From: Streptomyces nojiriensis
GTDB taxonomy: Bacteria; Actinomycetota; Actinomycetes; Streptomycetales; Streptomycetaceae
Reading direction: 5' to 3'
Assembly: GCF_017639205.1 (NCBI RefSeq)
Contig: NZ_CP071139.1
Span: forward strand, 372,001-436,000
Length of the DNA: 64,000 bases
Shown: positions 1 to 8,511 of the stretch, one piece after another
Position numbering within the stretch: position 1 is the first letter of the stretch
Layout of the letters: each line of letters opens with the position of its first letter
Translations under genes and position numbers: made by a program
Notes under the pieces: generated by a model
The model's database searches: none
Seen by the model: the letters and a program-made list of their open reading frames with translations, nothing else
What the model was told of the DNA's origin: nothing

Positions 1-72
1 ACGGGTACGCGGTGAACCGCTGTGGTCGATGCCGGTGCGCGGCGGCGGTCAACCGGCGTAGCGTGGTGGGGT

Positions 73-612
73 ATGAGCGAGGTTGTGGAAGCCAGGGGTC
101 CGAAGGTTCCGCCGAGTTTTCCTCCGAAGTCGCCGCCGCCTCAGAAAAAGCCGGTGGAGCCGCCGCGGCCGCAGCCGACGGTGAAGCCGAAGTCGCTCAC
201 CGGGGTACCGCCCCGGCTGGTCGTCACCAGTCGGCGGGCGAGGGTGCTGGCGTTCCGTGCGGACCAGTGGGCGGCGAAGAAGGCCGCGGGGCAAGCCGCG
301 CTCGCCGTCGCCGAGTGGGACTACCCGCTGCTGGACGAGCACGACTTCCTCAAGACGGTCCACAGCCTGGTCCACACGGCCGTGGCAGCCGGCGGGAAAC
401 GCGTCAGCGTCCACCTCGCCGACCAGGACGCCAAGATCCTCGTCATGGTCCTCAACCACCAGACCGGCGAACACCACGATGCGGGACCCGCTCCGACGGA
501 GGTGGCGGTACTGCGTACGGTCGACGCCTGCGGCACCCACACCGACCACGACGGCCACGCCTGGTGGGCACTCCTAGACGCCGCACCCCGGCCGAAGAAG
601 GGCCTGTCCTAA
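73..612 (+). CDS. Hypothetical protein, 3' end provided by an IS5 insertion
   Basis: About 179 residues if translation starts at the ATG at 73; an upstream in-frame start at 22 has no better ribosome site. Residues 10-45 are a Pro/Lys-rich disordered linker (repeated PP, KKP, KPK). The remainder (LVVTSRRARVLAFRADQW ... HDFLKTVHSLVHTA ... WWALLDAAPR) looks like the small actinomycete proteins that resemble a HATPase-type ATP-binding fold, but I see no convincing N/G box, so no function is assigned. The stop codon TAA (610-612) is part of the left inverted repeat of the downstream IS element, so the native C-terminus may have been cut and replaced by a few residues (KKGLS). The family, as I remember it, ends near LLDAAPR, so little may be missing. 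Confidence 0.6.
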   Translation: MSEVVEARGPKVPPSFPPKSPPPQKKPVEPPRPQPTVKPKSLTGVPPRLVVTSRRARVLAFRADQWAAKKAAGQAALAVAEWDYPLLDEHDFLKTVHSLVHTAVAAGGKRVSVHLADQDAKILVMVLNHQTGEHHDAGPAPTEVAVLRTVDACGTHTDHDGHAWWALLDAAPRPKKGLS

Positions 613-1483
613 AGGTTGTTGCAGAAGGTTGGGTGCGGGCAGGTCTGCGTGTGAGTGGACCTGCTTGTTCACCGTGTCATGGCGAGGTTGTGCATGGTGG
701 CGACGGCCTGGACAGCGTGGTGGAGGCCGTCGCCTTTCTGGCGGCAGTCGCGGAGGATCTTCCAGTTCTTCATACGGGCGAAGGAGTGCTCGACGCGGGC
801 ACGGACCCTTCGATGTTCGGCGTTGTCCTCCTGCTGACCACGCAGGAGGGGGCGTCCAGCACGTTTGCGGTGCGGGACGATCAGGCCGGTGCCCAGGTAG
901 GCGCCGTCGGCGATGACCGTCGTCCCCGCGGCCGTGGCCGGCAGGCCGGACTCGCGCCAGACGTGGGCATCGGCCTTGTTGCCGGGCGCGGGCCGGGCCG
1001 AGGCGACGACCAGCCGGGTGTCGGCGTCGATGACGACCTGCACGTTCGCCGAGAACCGGCAGTTCCTCGAGGAAGCGCCCACACTGCGGTCACGGACCGG
1101 GATCAGGGTGCCGTCCACGATCCACAACCGGGCCGCGTCGGCGACGGGCCGCGGCGCCGGCTCCAGTGCCAGCAACGGCCCGAGCCGCTGGATGACCCGG
1201 CAGACGGTGGCCGGGGAGACACCGAAGAGCGGGGCGAGCTGCCGCATCGTGAGGTTGGTGCGGTAGTAGACGGCCACCAGCAGCACCCGGTCCGCCAGCG
1301 GCAGACACCACGGCCGGCCACCACCGGGCCCTTCCCCAACCCGCTCCCCCACCACCCTCACCAGCTTCGCGAACCGGTCCATCCGCAACCCGGTGAACGT
1401 CTCCACCCACACCGGCTCAGCCCACAACACCCCACCCATACAGGAGGAATGCCCAGAACCGAGGCTTCCGCAACAACCTTTAG
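609..1483 (-). mobile_element. IS5-family insertion sequence, about 875 bp
   Basis: Terminal inverted repeats are visible: CTAAAGGTTGTTGCAGAAG at 609-627 and its reverse complement with one mismatch (CTAAAGGTTGTTGCGGAAG) at 1465-1483. They enclose a single DDE transposase gene on the minus strand. The size and single-gene organisation fit IS5-family elements of Streptomyces. Flanking bases (left cctgtc, right cgcctg) show no obvious target duplication, so either the duplication is only 2-3 bp inside the CTAA/TTAG ends or one end has been rearranged. The element appears intact, so it may still be mobile. Confidence 0.85.
669..1439 (-). CDS. IS5-family DDE transposase
   Basis: 256 residues. 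The N-terminal third holds a helix-turn-helix (LTMRQLAPLFGVSPATVCRV) of the DDE_Tnp_4 / HARBI1-like type. The RNase-H-like catalytic core follows, with the expected acidic residues: Asp in IVDGTLIPV, Asp in VIADGAYLG and Glu in RARVEHSFARMKN, the last near the C-terminus. This is the arrangement of IS5-group transposases that cut and join IS ends. The protein ends close to the IS left repeat, and no frameshift is needed to express it, unlike many two-frame IS5 elements. No good Shine-Dalgarno precedes the ATG at 1439; the internal Met at residue 20 is an alternative start. Full length and uninterrupted, so probably functional. Confidence 0.9.
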   Translation of the reverse strand: MGGVLWAEPVWVETFTGLRMDRFAKLVRVVGERVGEGPGGGRPWCLPLADRVLLVAVYYRTNLTMRQLAPLFGVSPATVCRVIQRLGPLLALEPAPRPVADAARLWIVDGTLIPVRDRSVGASSRNCRFSANVQVVIDADTRLVVASARPAPGNKADAHVWRESGLPATAAGTTVIADGAYLGTGLIVPHRKRAGRPLLRGQQEDNAEHRRVRARVEHSFARMKNWKILRDCRQKGDGLHHAVQAVATMHNLAMTR

Positions 1484-1521
1484 CGCCTGTTGTGAAAGTG
1501 GCTGGAGATGCGGGGTGGCGT

Positions 1522-1809
1522 TCAGAGACTGCGGATGGCCCCGGCCAGGTCGGATCCGTAGGAAGCCCAGCAGATCACTGAGCCGTCAGCGTCAAGCTGA
1601 CCCATGAACCACTCACCGTCGTCCCTCACGAGGCACAGTTCGTGGAACGCAAGAATCACATCGGGCTGGAGCAGCTCGTAGTCGTCCTGCCCGGCGGTCT
1701 CGACGACTACGAGCCGATCGAAGGAGAGCGGGGCGGCGCTTGGGTCTCCGGAAAGAGCGCGCAAATGTTCGATCGTCCATCCGGCGGGGAGTCCTGAGTT
1801 CACCGGCAC
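1522..1809 (-). CDS. Small hypothetical protein
   Basis: 95 residues, acidic, with alternating beta-like segments (RLVVVETA, VILAFHELCLVRDDGEWFMGQLDADGSVICWASYG). I do not recognise the family. The pattern of a compact beta-rich domain with a C-terminal helix (SDLAGAIRSL) is typical of small orphan proteins of Streptomyces. It lies just right of the IS5 element and is transcribed towards it; only about 40 bp separate its stop from the IS end. Its codon use is like the rest of the window, which supports a real gene. No function is proposed. Confidence 0.55.
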   Translation of the reverse strand: MPVNSGLPAGWTIEHLRALSGDPSAAPLSFDRLVVVETAGQDDYELLQPDVILAFHELCLVRDDGEWFMGQLDADGSVICWASYGSDLAGAIRSL

Positions 1810-1864
1810 ATGGTCTCAACCGGGTGCCCGTCACAGCCACTCGTTGGTGACTGCGCCATGCCGG

Positions 1865-2602
1865 CTAGCCGCCACCGCCCCCGCCACATCCGCTGCTGCC
1901 GCCGCAGCTGTAGCCCCCGGCGCCACTGATGCCGATGCCGGATGGCCCGCCCCGGCCGCGGTTCCGGGGGCCGGGGCGGCGCCGGGGCGCGGGGCGGGTG
2001 GTGCGTTTGACGTGGAGTTCGAGCAGGACGGCCGGCCCCAGGGCCTGCTCCAAAGCCGCGAGGAGCTGTCGGGCGTCGGTGTCCGGCGGGAGGACGGCCC
2101 GGCAGACGTCGGAGTCGTCCCGGATCAGGCGCAGCGTCAGGACGCGGGTGGCGGGGTCGGGGTCCCCGGCGTACGGCTCCTCGATCTCCTGCTCCAGGCG
2201 CAGGCGAGCCGGCTCCTCCATCGGCCGCCACGGACCGCTCCCCAGGCCGCGCACCAGGCGCACCCCGGGGGGATCGCCGACGGCGGAGAACCTGATCCGG
2301 TACACCCGGAAGCAGGCCACGGCCAGTGCGCCCGCGAAGCCCGCCGCGGCGGCCGCGGACACCATCCAGAGGGCCACCACCCCCACCGTGGCCCAACCGG
2401 CTCCGGAGAAGAGCACGATCACCGCCACCGGCAGGACGAGGGCGAGCCCGAGAAGGCCCGCACCGAGCGCGGTCTGCGCGGCGCTCCCCAGCGAGCGCGG
2501 CACGGTGAGCCAGGAGGCGCCGCCCGCCCGCAGCACCACGTCCGTCGTCCCCGACTCGCCCCGCTCCACGCCGCCGGGCGCCCCCGGGCTGTGTGCCGTC
2601 AT
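1865..2602 (-). CDS. Two-TM membrane protein with Gly/Ser/Cys-rich C-terminal tail
   Basis: 245 residues from the ATG at 2602 (MTAHSPGAPGGV); an in-frame extension to 2701 is possible but lacks a ribosome site. A hydrophobic pair (SAAQTALGAGLLGLALVLPV with following Val/Ile residues, then a second Val/Ala-rich segment) makes two membrane helices near residues 45-105. A cytoplasmic alpha/beta region with RVLTLRLIRDDSDVCRAVLP follows, and the C-terminal 60 residues are Pro/Arg then Gly-rich, ending in GGYSCGGSSGCGGGGGG. Similar Gly/Cys tails occur on some actinomycete membrane proteins (for example those with a TIGR04222 domain), but I do not see that domain here. Function unknown. Confidence 0.6.
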   Translation of the reverse strand: MTAHSPGAPGGVERGESGTTDVVLRAGGASWLTVPRSLGSAAQTALGAGLLGLALVLPVAVIVLFSGAGWATVGVVALWMVSAAAAAGFAGALAVACFRVYRIRFSAVGDPPGVRLVRGLGSGPWRPMEEPARLRLEQEIEEPYAGDPDPATRVLTLRLIRDDSDVCRAVLPPDTDARQLLAALEQALGPAVLLELHVKRTTRPAPRRRPGPRNRGRGGPSGIGISGAGGYSCGGSSGCGGGGGG

Positions 2603-2863
2603 TGCTCCACGGTAGATGTGACGCCAGGTCACTGACCAGATGTCGTACGCGAGACGGCGTTGAGGCACATCGGTACACCCGTTGGCGCAGAGAATGACCA
2701 CGGGTGGGTGTGTTGTCCCGGGCCGTCTCCGACGCGGCGCTACAGCCGATCGGGAGCAGGCAACGCCCGTGGCCTCGGCTCTCTCACCCCCCGGCCGCCG
2801 TCCCGTGCGCTGCGCCCGGGGCGGGACCGTCCTTTGGAGGGTGCGGGCAGCAGTGATGCCGTG

Positions 2864-4699
2864 TCAGCCCAGGGCGCGGTCGAGGTTGAAGGCGGCGCTG
2901 ATCAGCGAGAGATGGGTGAAGGCCTGGGGGAAGTTGCCCAGCTGTTCTCCGGTCGGGCCGATCTCCTCTGCGAACAGACCGAGGTGGTTGGCGTAGGTGA
3001 GCATCTTCTCGAAGGCGAGCCGGGCCTCCTCCAGCCGGCCTGCGCGGGCCAGCGCCTCCACGTACCAGAAGGAGCAGATCGAGAAGGTTCCCTCCGGGCC
3101 GTGCAGGCCGTCCGGACTGGCGGCCGGGTCGTAGCGGTATACCAGCGAGTCGGAGACCAGATCCACGCCGAGCGCGTCCAGGGTGGAGAGCCATTTGGGG
3201 TCGGTGGGCGAGATGAACTTGGCCATCGGCATCATCAGCAGCGAGGCGTCCAGCACGTGGTCGTCCAGCCCCTGGACGAACGCCCGTCGCTCGGCCGACC
3301 AGCCGCGCCGCATGATCTGCCGGTAGATCGCGTCCCGGGACTCCCGCCAGCGGGTCAGGTCCGCCGGCAGACCGCGGCGGTTCGCCATGCGCATCGCCCG
3401 TTCCAGCGCCACCCAGCACATCAGCCGCGAGTACACGAAGTTCCGGCGGCCCGCCCTGGTCTCCCACACCCCCTCGTCGGGCTGGTCCCAGTGCTCGCAC
3501 AGCCAGTCCACCACGGCACCGACCTCGTCCCAGCGGTCGCTGCTGATCGGCTGCCCCCACTTGTCGTACAGATAGATCGAGTCGATCAGGGCGCCGTAGA
3601 TGTCCAGCTGAAGCTGTCCGGTGGCGGCGTTGCCCACCCGGACCGGTGCGGAGCCGAGGTATCCCTCCAGGTGCGGAAGCTCGTACTCGGGCAGCTCGGC
3701 GCGCCCGTCGATGCCGTACATGATCTGCAACGGACCGGTCTCCCCCGTGCCCCGCAGGATGCCCCGCTCGGAGATGAACCCCATGAACGCCTCGGCCTCC
3801 GAGGTGAACCCCAGGCGCAGCATCGCGTAGACGCAGAAGGCGGCGTCGCGGACCCAGACGTAGCGGTAGTCCCAGTTGCGCTCGCCGCCGATCTGCTCGG
3901 GCAGGCTGGTGGTCGGTGCTGCGACGATCGCGCCGGTCGGCGCGTAGGTGAGCAGCTTCAGCACCAGCGCGGAGCGGTTCACCATCTCCCGCCACCGCCC
4001 GTGGTAGCGCGAGCGGGCCAGCCAGTGGCGCCAGAACCGGACGGTCGCCTCGGCCTGCTCCTGAGCCTCGGCGCGCGGGCACGCCCGGGGTGGGGCATCG
4101 TCGCCGATCTGGTCGAGGGCGAACACGTTGGACCCGCCCTCACGGAGCTTGAAGTTCGACCAGACGTCCCGGCCGTCCGTTTCCAAGGGGGTGGTGGCGG
4201 TCAGCGCGAGCGTCAGTGAAGGGGAGCGGAACACTGCCGTGTGGCCTTCGAGGTGCGTGGTGTGCGCTTCGGTGCCATAGCCGAAGCGGGGGGCGATCCG
4301 CGCCCTGAACGGGAGGGTTCCGCGCACGCAGACCACTCGTCGGATCAGCCTGTGCCGCGCCGCCTCGCGCGAGTCGTCGACCACGGGCATGAAGTCCTGG
4401 ATCTCCGCCACCCCGTCCGCGGCGAAGAACCGCGTGATCAGCACGTTCGTGTCGGGGAAGTAGAACTGCCTGGTGCGGGTCGCGACCTCGGCGGCCAGCT
4501 CGAACGACCCGCCCCGCTCGGCGTCGAGGATGGACCCGAAGACGCTGGGCGCGTCGAAGCGCGGGCAGCAGTACCAGTCGATGGTGCCGTTCGTGCCGAC
4601 CAGGGCGGTCGTACGAAGATCGCCGATCAGGCCATGGTTGGCGATCGGGATGTAACGGCCGCTGTCCACCTGCTCGAAACCAGTCGTGTCGAACGCCAT
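2864..4699 (-). CDS. Glycoside hydrolase family 15 protein (glucoamylase / trehalase-like)
   Basis: 611 residues, the usual length for bacterial GH15 enzymes. An N-terminal beta-sandwich (residues 15-200, with the family signature IANHGLIGDLRTTALVGTNG and TIDWYCCPRFDAPSVFGSIL) is followed by an (alpha/alpha)6 barrel. The two catalytic acids are visible: Glu413 in VWETRAGRRNFVYSRLMCW (acid) and Glu578/579 in LFAEEIGPTGEQLGNFPQ (base). NWDYRYVWVRDAAF (residues 275-288) is another barrel signature. Members hydrolyse alpha-1,4/1,6-glucans or alpha,alpha-trehalose. Mycobacterial relatives of this length are trehalases, so trehalose or maltooligosaccharide turnover in the cytoplasm is likely. No signal peptide. 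Stands alone, not in an obvious operon. Confidence 0.9.
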   Translation of the reverse strand: MAFDTTGFEQVDSGRYIPIANHGLIGDLRTTALVGTNGTIDWYCCPRFDAPSVFGSILDAERGGSFELAAEVATRTRQFYFPDTNVLITRFFAADGVAEIQDFMPVVDDSREAARHRLIRRVVCVRGTLPFRARIAPRFGYGTEAHTTHLEGHTAVFRSPSLTLALTATTPLETDGRDVWSNFKLREGGSNVFALDQIGDDAPPRACPRAEAQEQAEATVRFWRHWLARSRYHGRWREMVNRSALVLKLLTYAPTGAIVAAPTTSLPEQIGGERNWDYRYVWVRDAAFCVYAMLRLGFTSEAEAFMGFISERGILRGTGETGPLQIMYGIDGRAELPEYELPHLEGYLGSAPVRVGNAATGQLQLDIYGALIDSIYLYDKWGQPISSDRWDEVGAVVDWLCEHWDQPDEGVWETRAGRRNFVYSRLMCWVALERAMRMANRRGLPADLTRWRESRDAIYRQIMRRGWSAERRAFVQGLDDHVLDASLLMMPMAKFISPTDPKWLSTLDALGVDLVSDSLVYRYDPAASPDGLHGPEGTFSICSFWYVEALARAGRLEEARLAFEKMLTYANHLGLFAEEIGPTGEQLGNFPQAFTHLSLISAAFNLDRALG

Positions 4700-5398
4700 G
4701 CGGGCCTCCCTGCCACTGCGGCCGGGGCCAGGAGATGAGCCTCGCTCTTCATGCTAGACCGTTGGTGCGTTGCGGCCCGTCGCAGCCCGTTGCGGCCCGT
4801 TGCAGCTCCTGGAGCTCCGGCGCCGGCCATCGCACGCTCGGCCTGGATCACGCCGAGCAGCGCGTTGACCGTCCGTACTCGGTATGTGGCCGCACCGCCT
4901 GCCGAGCCGGTGCCACACGAACCATGGTTCATCCTCCGGATCTCCGCCGCACGGCAGGCGGCGCGGCCCGCGTCAGTGACCGGCGTCGGACGGGATCTGC
5001 GGTATGAGGCTGATCATGTCCGGTGCGACTGCCGTCCTGTCGCCTCGGTCTGCTGGAACGCACGCCGATGGCCTCCCTCGAAGCGGAGCAGCACCGTCGC
5101 CTCGTCGCCGACTCCGAGAATGTCCTGGAGTTAGATCTTCAGGTGGGGAAGTCATGAAGAATCGCCCCCACGGCGCTCGAGACGCTGACCGAACGCACCC
5201 TGCGTCTCGCCGGGCGGCTCCTCCCGGTGCGTGGCGGGCCACGGGAGGAGTGATGCCTGCTCCCGTGGCCCGGCTCCTGCCGCCCTGCGGACCGCGGCCT
5301 TCGGCACCGGTCCGGATCCGTGACCGCCGGCGCCTGCCCTGTGACGCGCCGGCGGCTGGGTGGCGGGCGGGCATGCGGTCCGCGGGGACCCTGGAGCT
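4700..5398. other. 700-bp intergenic stretch with a possible gene relic
   Basis: No convincing gene. A short plus-strand piece at about 5155-5250 reads TALETLTERTLRLAGRLLPV and ends PRGGPREE-like before a TGA, with a purine-rich ribosome-site-like sequence and ATG just upstream in another frame. This may be the C-terminal end of a lost gene after a frameshift. Direct imperfect repeats (cgttgcggcccgt) occur near 4770-4805. Confidence 0.3.
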
Positions 5399-6010
5399 TC
5401 ACCGTCCGGGCGTGGCACCCAGGGCGATGTCCAGCAGTGTGTGGGCTGCCTGCCGGGCATCCGTGAACACCTGCGCGTCGTTGCAGGAGGCTGCCAGTGC
5501 GTTGGCGCCTTCGTAGAGCACGGCGAGTTGCCTGCCGAGCGCGTCCGGGTCGGCTGCTCCGGCTTCTGCGGCTGCGGCCACGAGGCGATCACGGAAGGCC
5601 TGCTTGTGCCGCTGCGCAAGGCGGGCCACCTCTGGGAGTTCTCCAGCCCCCTCGATGACGGCGTTGTGGAAAGGGCATCCGCGGATCAGTGTCGGCGGAT
5701 CCCCCTCGGCGGGGGCGAAGATCGCCAGAAGCCGCTGTGCAGGGGGCAGGTCTTCGCGCTCCAACTCCGCTTCGGCAGCGATCGACTTCTCCGACTCGAA
5801 CCGGCGGAGATACTCCTCCACGAGCGCGTTCTTGGTCGGGAAGTGCACGTAGAAGGTCCGGGGCGAGACGTGCGCGGCCTCGATCAGCGCCGCCACGCCG
5901 GTGGCATGTATGCCACGGGTGTAGAAGAGCTCCTGTGCTGCCCGCAGTATGCGCTCACGCGCACCACGTCCGCCGCGGGCCGTCCCGTTCGTCGATGCCG
6001 TTGCCGCCAC
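5399..6010 (-). CDS. TetR-family transcriptional regulator
   Basis: 203 residues, starting with GTG at 6010 after a low-complexity leader. The N-terminal helix-turn-helix is canonical: RERILRAAQELFYTRGIHAT then GVAALIEAAHVSPRTFYVHF and PTKNALVEEYLRR. The ligand-binding domain has a conserved-looking segment with GCPFHNAVIEGAGELPE, as in the TetR_C_33/YxaF-type regulators of redox or hydrolase genes. It is divergent from the hydrolase operon starting at 6116, and two palindromes lie in the 105-bp gap. It therefore very probably represses both its own gene and that operon, with a small molecule as inducer. Site 1 sits only 9 bp from its own start codon, which implies tight autoregulation. Confidence 0.9.
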   Translation of the reverse strand: MAATASTNGTARGGRGARERILRAAQELFYTRGIHATGVAALIEAAHVSPRTFYVHFPTKNALVEEYLRRFESEKSIAAEAELEREDLPPAQRLLAIFAPAEGDPPTLIRGCPFHNAVIEGAGELPEVARLAQRHKQAFRDRLVAAAAEAGAADPDALGRQLAVLYEGANALAASCNDAQVFTDARQAAHTLLDIALGATPGR

Positions 6011-6014
6011 GCCC

Positions 6015-6040
6015 GCAAGTATAGCGAACGCTTTACTTGC
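6015..6040. promoter_or_regulatory. TetR operator site 1
   Basis: Imperfect 26-bp palindrome: GCAAGTATAGCG at 6015-6026, centre AA region, then CGCTTTACTTGC to 6040. The 18-bp core GTATAGCGAACGCTTTAC (6019-6036) differs by one base from the reverse complement of site 2. It directly precedes the regulator start codon. Confidence 0.75.
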
Positions 6041-6065
6041 GTCAGGAGGAGGCGTAGCGTCGATA

Positions 6066-6091
6066 TCAGGTAAAGCGATCGCTATACCCTG
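6066..6091. promoter_or_regulatory. TetR operator site 2
   Basis: Core GTAAAGCGATCGCTATAC at 6070-6087, containing the perfect palindrome AGCGATCGCT. Its reverse complement matches site 1 at 17 of 18 positions. Centre-to-centre spacing to site 1 is 51 bp, close to five helical turns, so two dimers could bind the same DNA face. It lies about 30 bp upstream of the hydrolase start. Confidence 0.75.
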
Positions 6092-6115
6092 ACGGAGTCA
6101 ACAGGGGAGATCCCC

Positions 6116-6961
6116 ATGACACGGTCCTACGCACAGGCGCCGATCCGGACGGTGGCCGCCGCCAACGGCATCGAGTACGCGTACCGCGAGGTCGGCGAGG
6201 GTGGTGTGCCGCTGGTCCTGCTCATGCACTTCCGGGGCAACCTCGACAACTGGGATCCGGCGCTGGTCGACTCCCTGGCCCAGGGCCGGCGGGTCATCGC
6301 CTTCGACAACACCGGCGTCGGCCGCTCCAGCGGCACGACCCCCGGAACGATCGCGCAGATGGCGCTGGACGCCATCGCCTTCACCGACGCCCTGAAGTTG
6401 GCCCAGGTCGACCTCCTCGGCTTCTCCCTGGGCTCCTTCGTGGCCCAGGAGATCGCGCTGATCCGCCCCTCTCTTGCACGGCGCGTCGTACTCGCCTCGG
6501 CGGCACCTCAGGGCGCACCCGGTATGCACGGGTGGACGAGCTGGGTCATCGACGCCGTCGGCGCTCCGGAGATCGATCCCGCCCGGGTGCTCGACGTCTT
6601 CTACACCCGCTCCCCGGAGAGCCGGTCGGCCGGCGAGAAGGCCATGGGGCGGATGTTCACCCGGGAAGAGCTGGACGTGCCCACGACGTGGCAGACACGC
6701 CAGGCACAATACGACGCGGTCACCGCCTGGGGCATTCCCAACATCTCGTTTCTCGGGCGGGTGACGGCCATCGGGGCATCGGTGTTCGTCGCCAACGGCG
6801 ACAGCGACCCGATGATCCTCCCGCGCTACTCCCATCTGCTCGCCGGTCTGATCCCGCAGGCACGGCTGAAGATCTACCCCGACTCGGCCCACGGGTTCCT
6901 GTTCCAGCACCACGCCGAGTTCGCCGCCGACGTCGAAGCGTTCCTCACCGATCCGCAGTGA
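6116..6961 (+). CDS. Alpha/beta hydrolase
   Basis: 281 residues. Typical alpha/beta-hydrolase layout: oxyanion region with MHFRGNLDNWDPAL (residues 38-51), a small-residue FDNTGVGRSSG strand turn, and the nucleophile elbow LLGFSLGSFVAQ with Ser104. The catalytic His lies in DSAHGFLFQHH (about residue 259) and the acid probably in the NGDSDPM loop. This resembles haloperoxidase/esterase-like cytoplasmic hydrolases of the 3-oxoadipate-lactonase type. First gene of the TetR-controlled operon; good ribosome site (GGGGAGA) upstream. The substrate is unknown. Confidence 0.9.
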   Translation: MTRSYAQAPIRTVAAANGIEYAYREVGEGGVPLVLLMHFRGNLDNWDPALVDSLAQGRRVIAFDNTGVGRSSGTTPGTIAQMALDAIAFTDALKLAQVDLLGFSLGSFVAQEIALIRPSLARRVVLASAAPQGAPGMHGWTSWVIDAVGAPEIDPARVLDVFYTRSPESRSAGEKAMGRMFTREELDVPTTWQTRQAQYDAVTAWGIPNISFLGRVTAIGASVFVANGDSDPMILPRYSHLLAGLIPQARLKIYPDSAHGFLFQHHAEFAADVEAFLTDPQ

Positions 6962-6979
6962 CCGAAAGGAGGAGAAGCG

Positions 6980-7505
6980 ATGACCGATCTGCTCGATGAA
7001 ATCGTGGAGGCCCACGGCGGTCTCGTCCGCTGGGACGAACTCGCTCGAAGAACCGGAACGACCGCGGGACCCGTTCGCCTGCCGCACCCTCGGTGCGCCG
7101 TGGACGACCCTCCAACGGGCCTGCTTCGCCGGCACCGCGATGTGGCCGTACCTCATCCGGCTCTTCACCTTCACCCTCCCGGACCTCGACACCACGGACC
7201 TGGAACCCAGGCAGGAGAACGGTGCGCAGTGGCGACGGCTCCAGATGCGCTGGCCGGGCCGTCTCGCCACCCACAAACAGCGTCCAGCCCGTCCACGTCG
7301 GCAACGACGGCCTGATCCGGCGCTCGGACTACGACGTCGACATCATGGCCGGGGGCCTCGGCGCCCACTACTGCACGGGCTACACGCAGAGCGCCGGAAT
7401 CACCCTCCCCACCGCGCACCGCATCCTCCCCCGCGCACCCGAGGGCCAGGCGGCGGCCGAGCGCTGGTCGTCTCCATCGACCCCAGCGACATCACCTTCG
7501 CCTGA
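6980..7505 (+). pseudogene. Decayed Streptomyces hypothetical gene (deletion plus frameshifts)
   Basis: A well-placed ribosome site (AAGGAGGAG) and ATG at 6980 open a frame reading MTDLLDEIVEAHGGLVRWDE. The homology then jumps to other frames. DPFACRTLGAPWTTLQRACF, LEPRQENGAQWRRLQ and MRWPGRLATHK are read in the second frame. DGLIRRSDYDVDIMAG and HYCTGYTQSAGITLPTAHRI are read in the third. VVSIDPSDITFA is back in the second and ends at 7505. The pieces are in the order of a roughly 250-residue family that I remember as common and unannotated in Streptomyces, with about 80 residues missing after the first 20. So the gene carries one internal deletion and two frameshifts and is not functional. 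Confidence 0.75.
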
Positions 7506-7604
7506 TCACCCCGAGACAACCGCCCGCGACGGCCCGACGACCGCCCGAGCCCGGCCACCCGGACCGCACCGCACCGCACCAACGCATCAGAAGGGTCAGC
7601 ACTC

Positions 7605-8501
7605 ATGAACACGCAGTCCCTCGGCTACGCCGTACACATCTGCGACCCGCTCCCCATCAGCGTCACCGAACCCCTGCCCAACGGCGAAGGCCGCACCTTC
7701 CAGCCGATCTCGACCACCCTCGTCCACGGCGAGCGGGACGCCGTCCTCGTCGACCCCCCGTTCACCTCGGGCCAGATCGAGGAGGTCGCCGCATGGGTGG
7801 CCGCCGGCGGGAAGAACCTCATCGCGATCGTCGCCACCCACGGCCACGGCGACCACTGGTTCGGCGCCAACGAGTTCGCCGAGCGGTTCGATGCTCCCGT
7901 CGTGGCCACCGCCGGCACCATCGCCGTCATGCACGGCAACGTGGAAGCCCGGCCCTTCGCCTGGGACAAGCTCTGGCCCGGGCAGATCCCCGACGCCCCG
8001 GTCACCGCCGTCACCGTCCCCGACAACACCCTCGCCCTCGAAGGACACGACCTTCACCTCGTCGAGGTCGGCCACACCGACACCGAGCACACCAGCGTCC
8101 TGCACGTGCCCGACCTGGGCCTGGTGGCCGCCGGCGACGTGCTCTACAACGGCGCCCACATGTACATCGGCGAGTCGGCGGGAGGCGGCCTGGACGCCTG
8201 GCGCGACGCCATCGACACCGTCGAGGCCCTCGCACCCCGGTACATCGTCGCCGGCCACAAGAACAAGGACCTCGACGACGACGCCACCCGTGTCATCGCC
8301 GAGACCCGCCGGTATCTCGACGACGCCGAGGCGGCGCTGCAGGAGTGCTCCTCCGCGACCGAGTTCTTCCACAGGATGGTCGACCGCCACCCCGGCCTCC
8401 CCTACGGCAGGACCCTCCTGTGGGTCGGCGCGAAGACGCTCTACGCCCTGCGCGAGCCGGGGGCCGACCCCGTCGGCGCCGCCGTGGGCGGCTGGTTCTA
8501 G
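7605..8501 (+). CDS. MBL-fold metallohydrolase
   Basis: 298 residues. The zinc-binding signature THGHGDHWFG gives His79, His81, Asp83 and His84. Further ligands are likely in the EVGHTDTEHTSVLHVPDLGL strand and in VAGHKNKDLDDD near residue 222, so a two-metal site is complete. The C-terminal 60 residues are helical (TRVIAETRRYLDDAEAALQE), as in several Streptomyces lactonase-like enzymes. It hydrolyses an ester, thioester or lactone of unknown identity. Third position in the TetR-controlled operon; its TAG stop overlaps the ribosome site of the next gene, so the two are probably translated together. Confidence 0.9.
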   Translation: MNTQSLGYAVHICDPLPISVTEPLPNGEGRTFQPISTTLVHGERDAVLVDPPFTSGQIEEVAAWVAAGGKNLIAIVATHGHGDHWFGANEFAERFDAPVVATAGTIAVMHGNVEARPFAWDKLWPGQIPDAPVTAVTVPDNTLALEGHDLHLVEVGHTDTEHTSVLHVPDLGLVAAGDVLYNGAHMYIGESAGGGLDAWRDAIDTVEALAPRYIVAGHKNKDLDDDATRVIAETRRYLDDAEAALQECSSATEFFHRMVDRHPGLPYGRTLLWVGAKTLYALREPGADPVGAAVGGWF

Positions 8502-8511
8502 GAGCGGTCAC

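Noticed and set aside
12..1607. 531-codon plus-strand frame over the IS5 element
   Set aside because: Overlaps a complete transposase in reverse; Arg/Gly-rich.
5004..5516. 170-codon plus-strand gene between GH15 and TetR
   Set aside because: Runs antisense into the TetR gene and is Arg/Pro-rich; only a short relic is plausible here.
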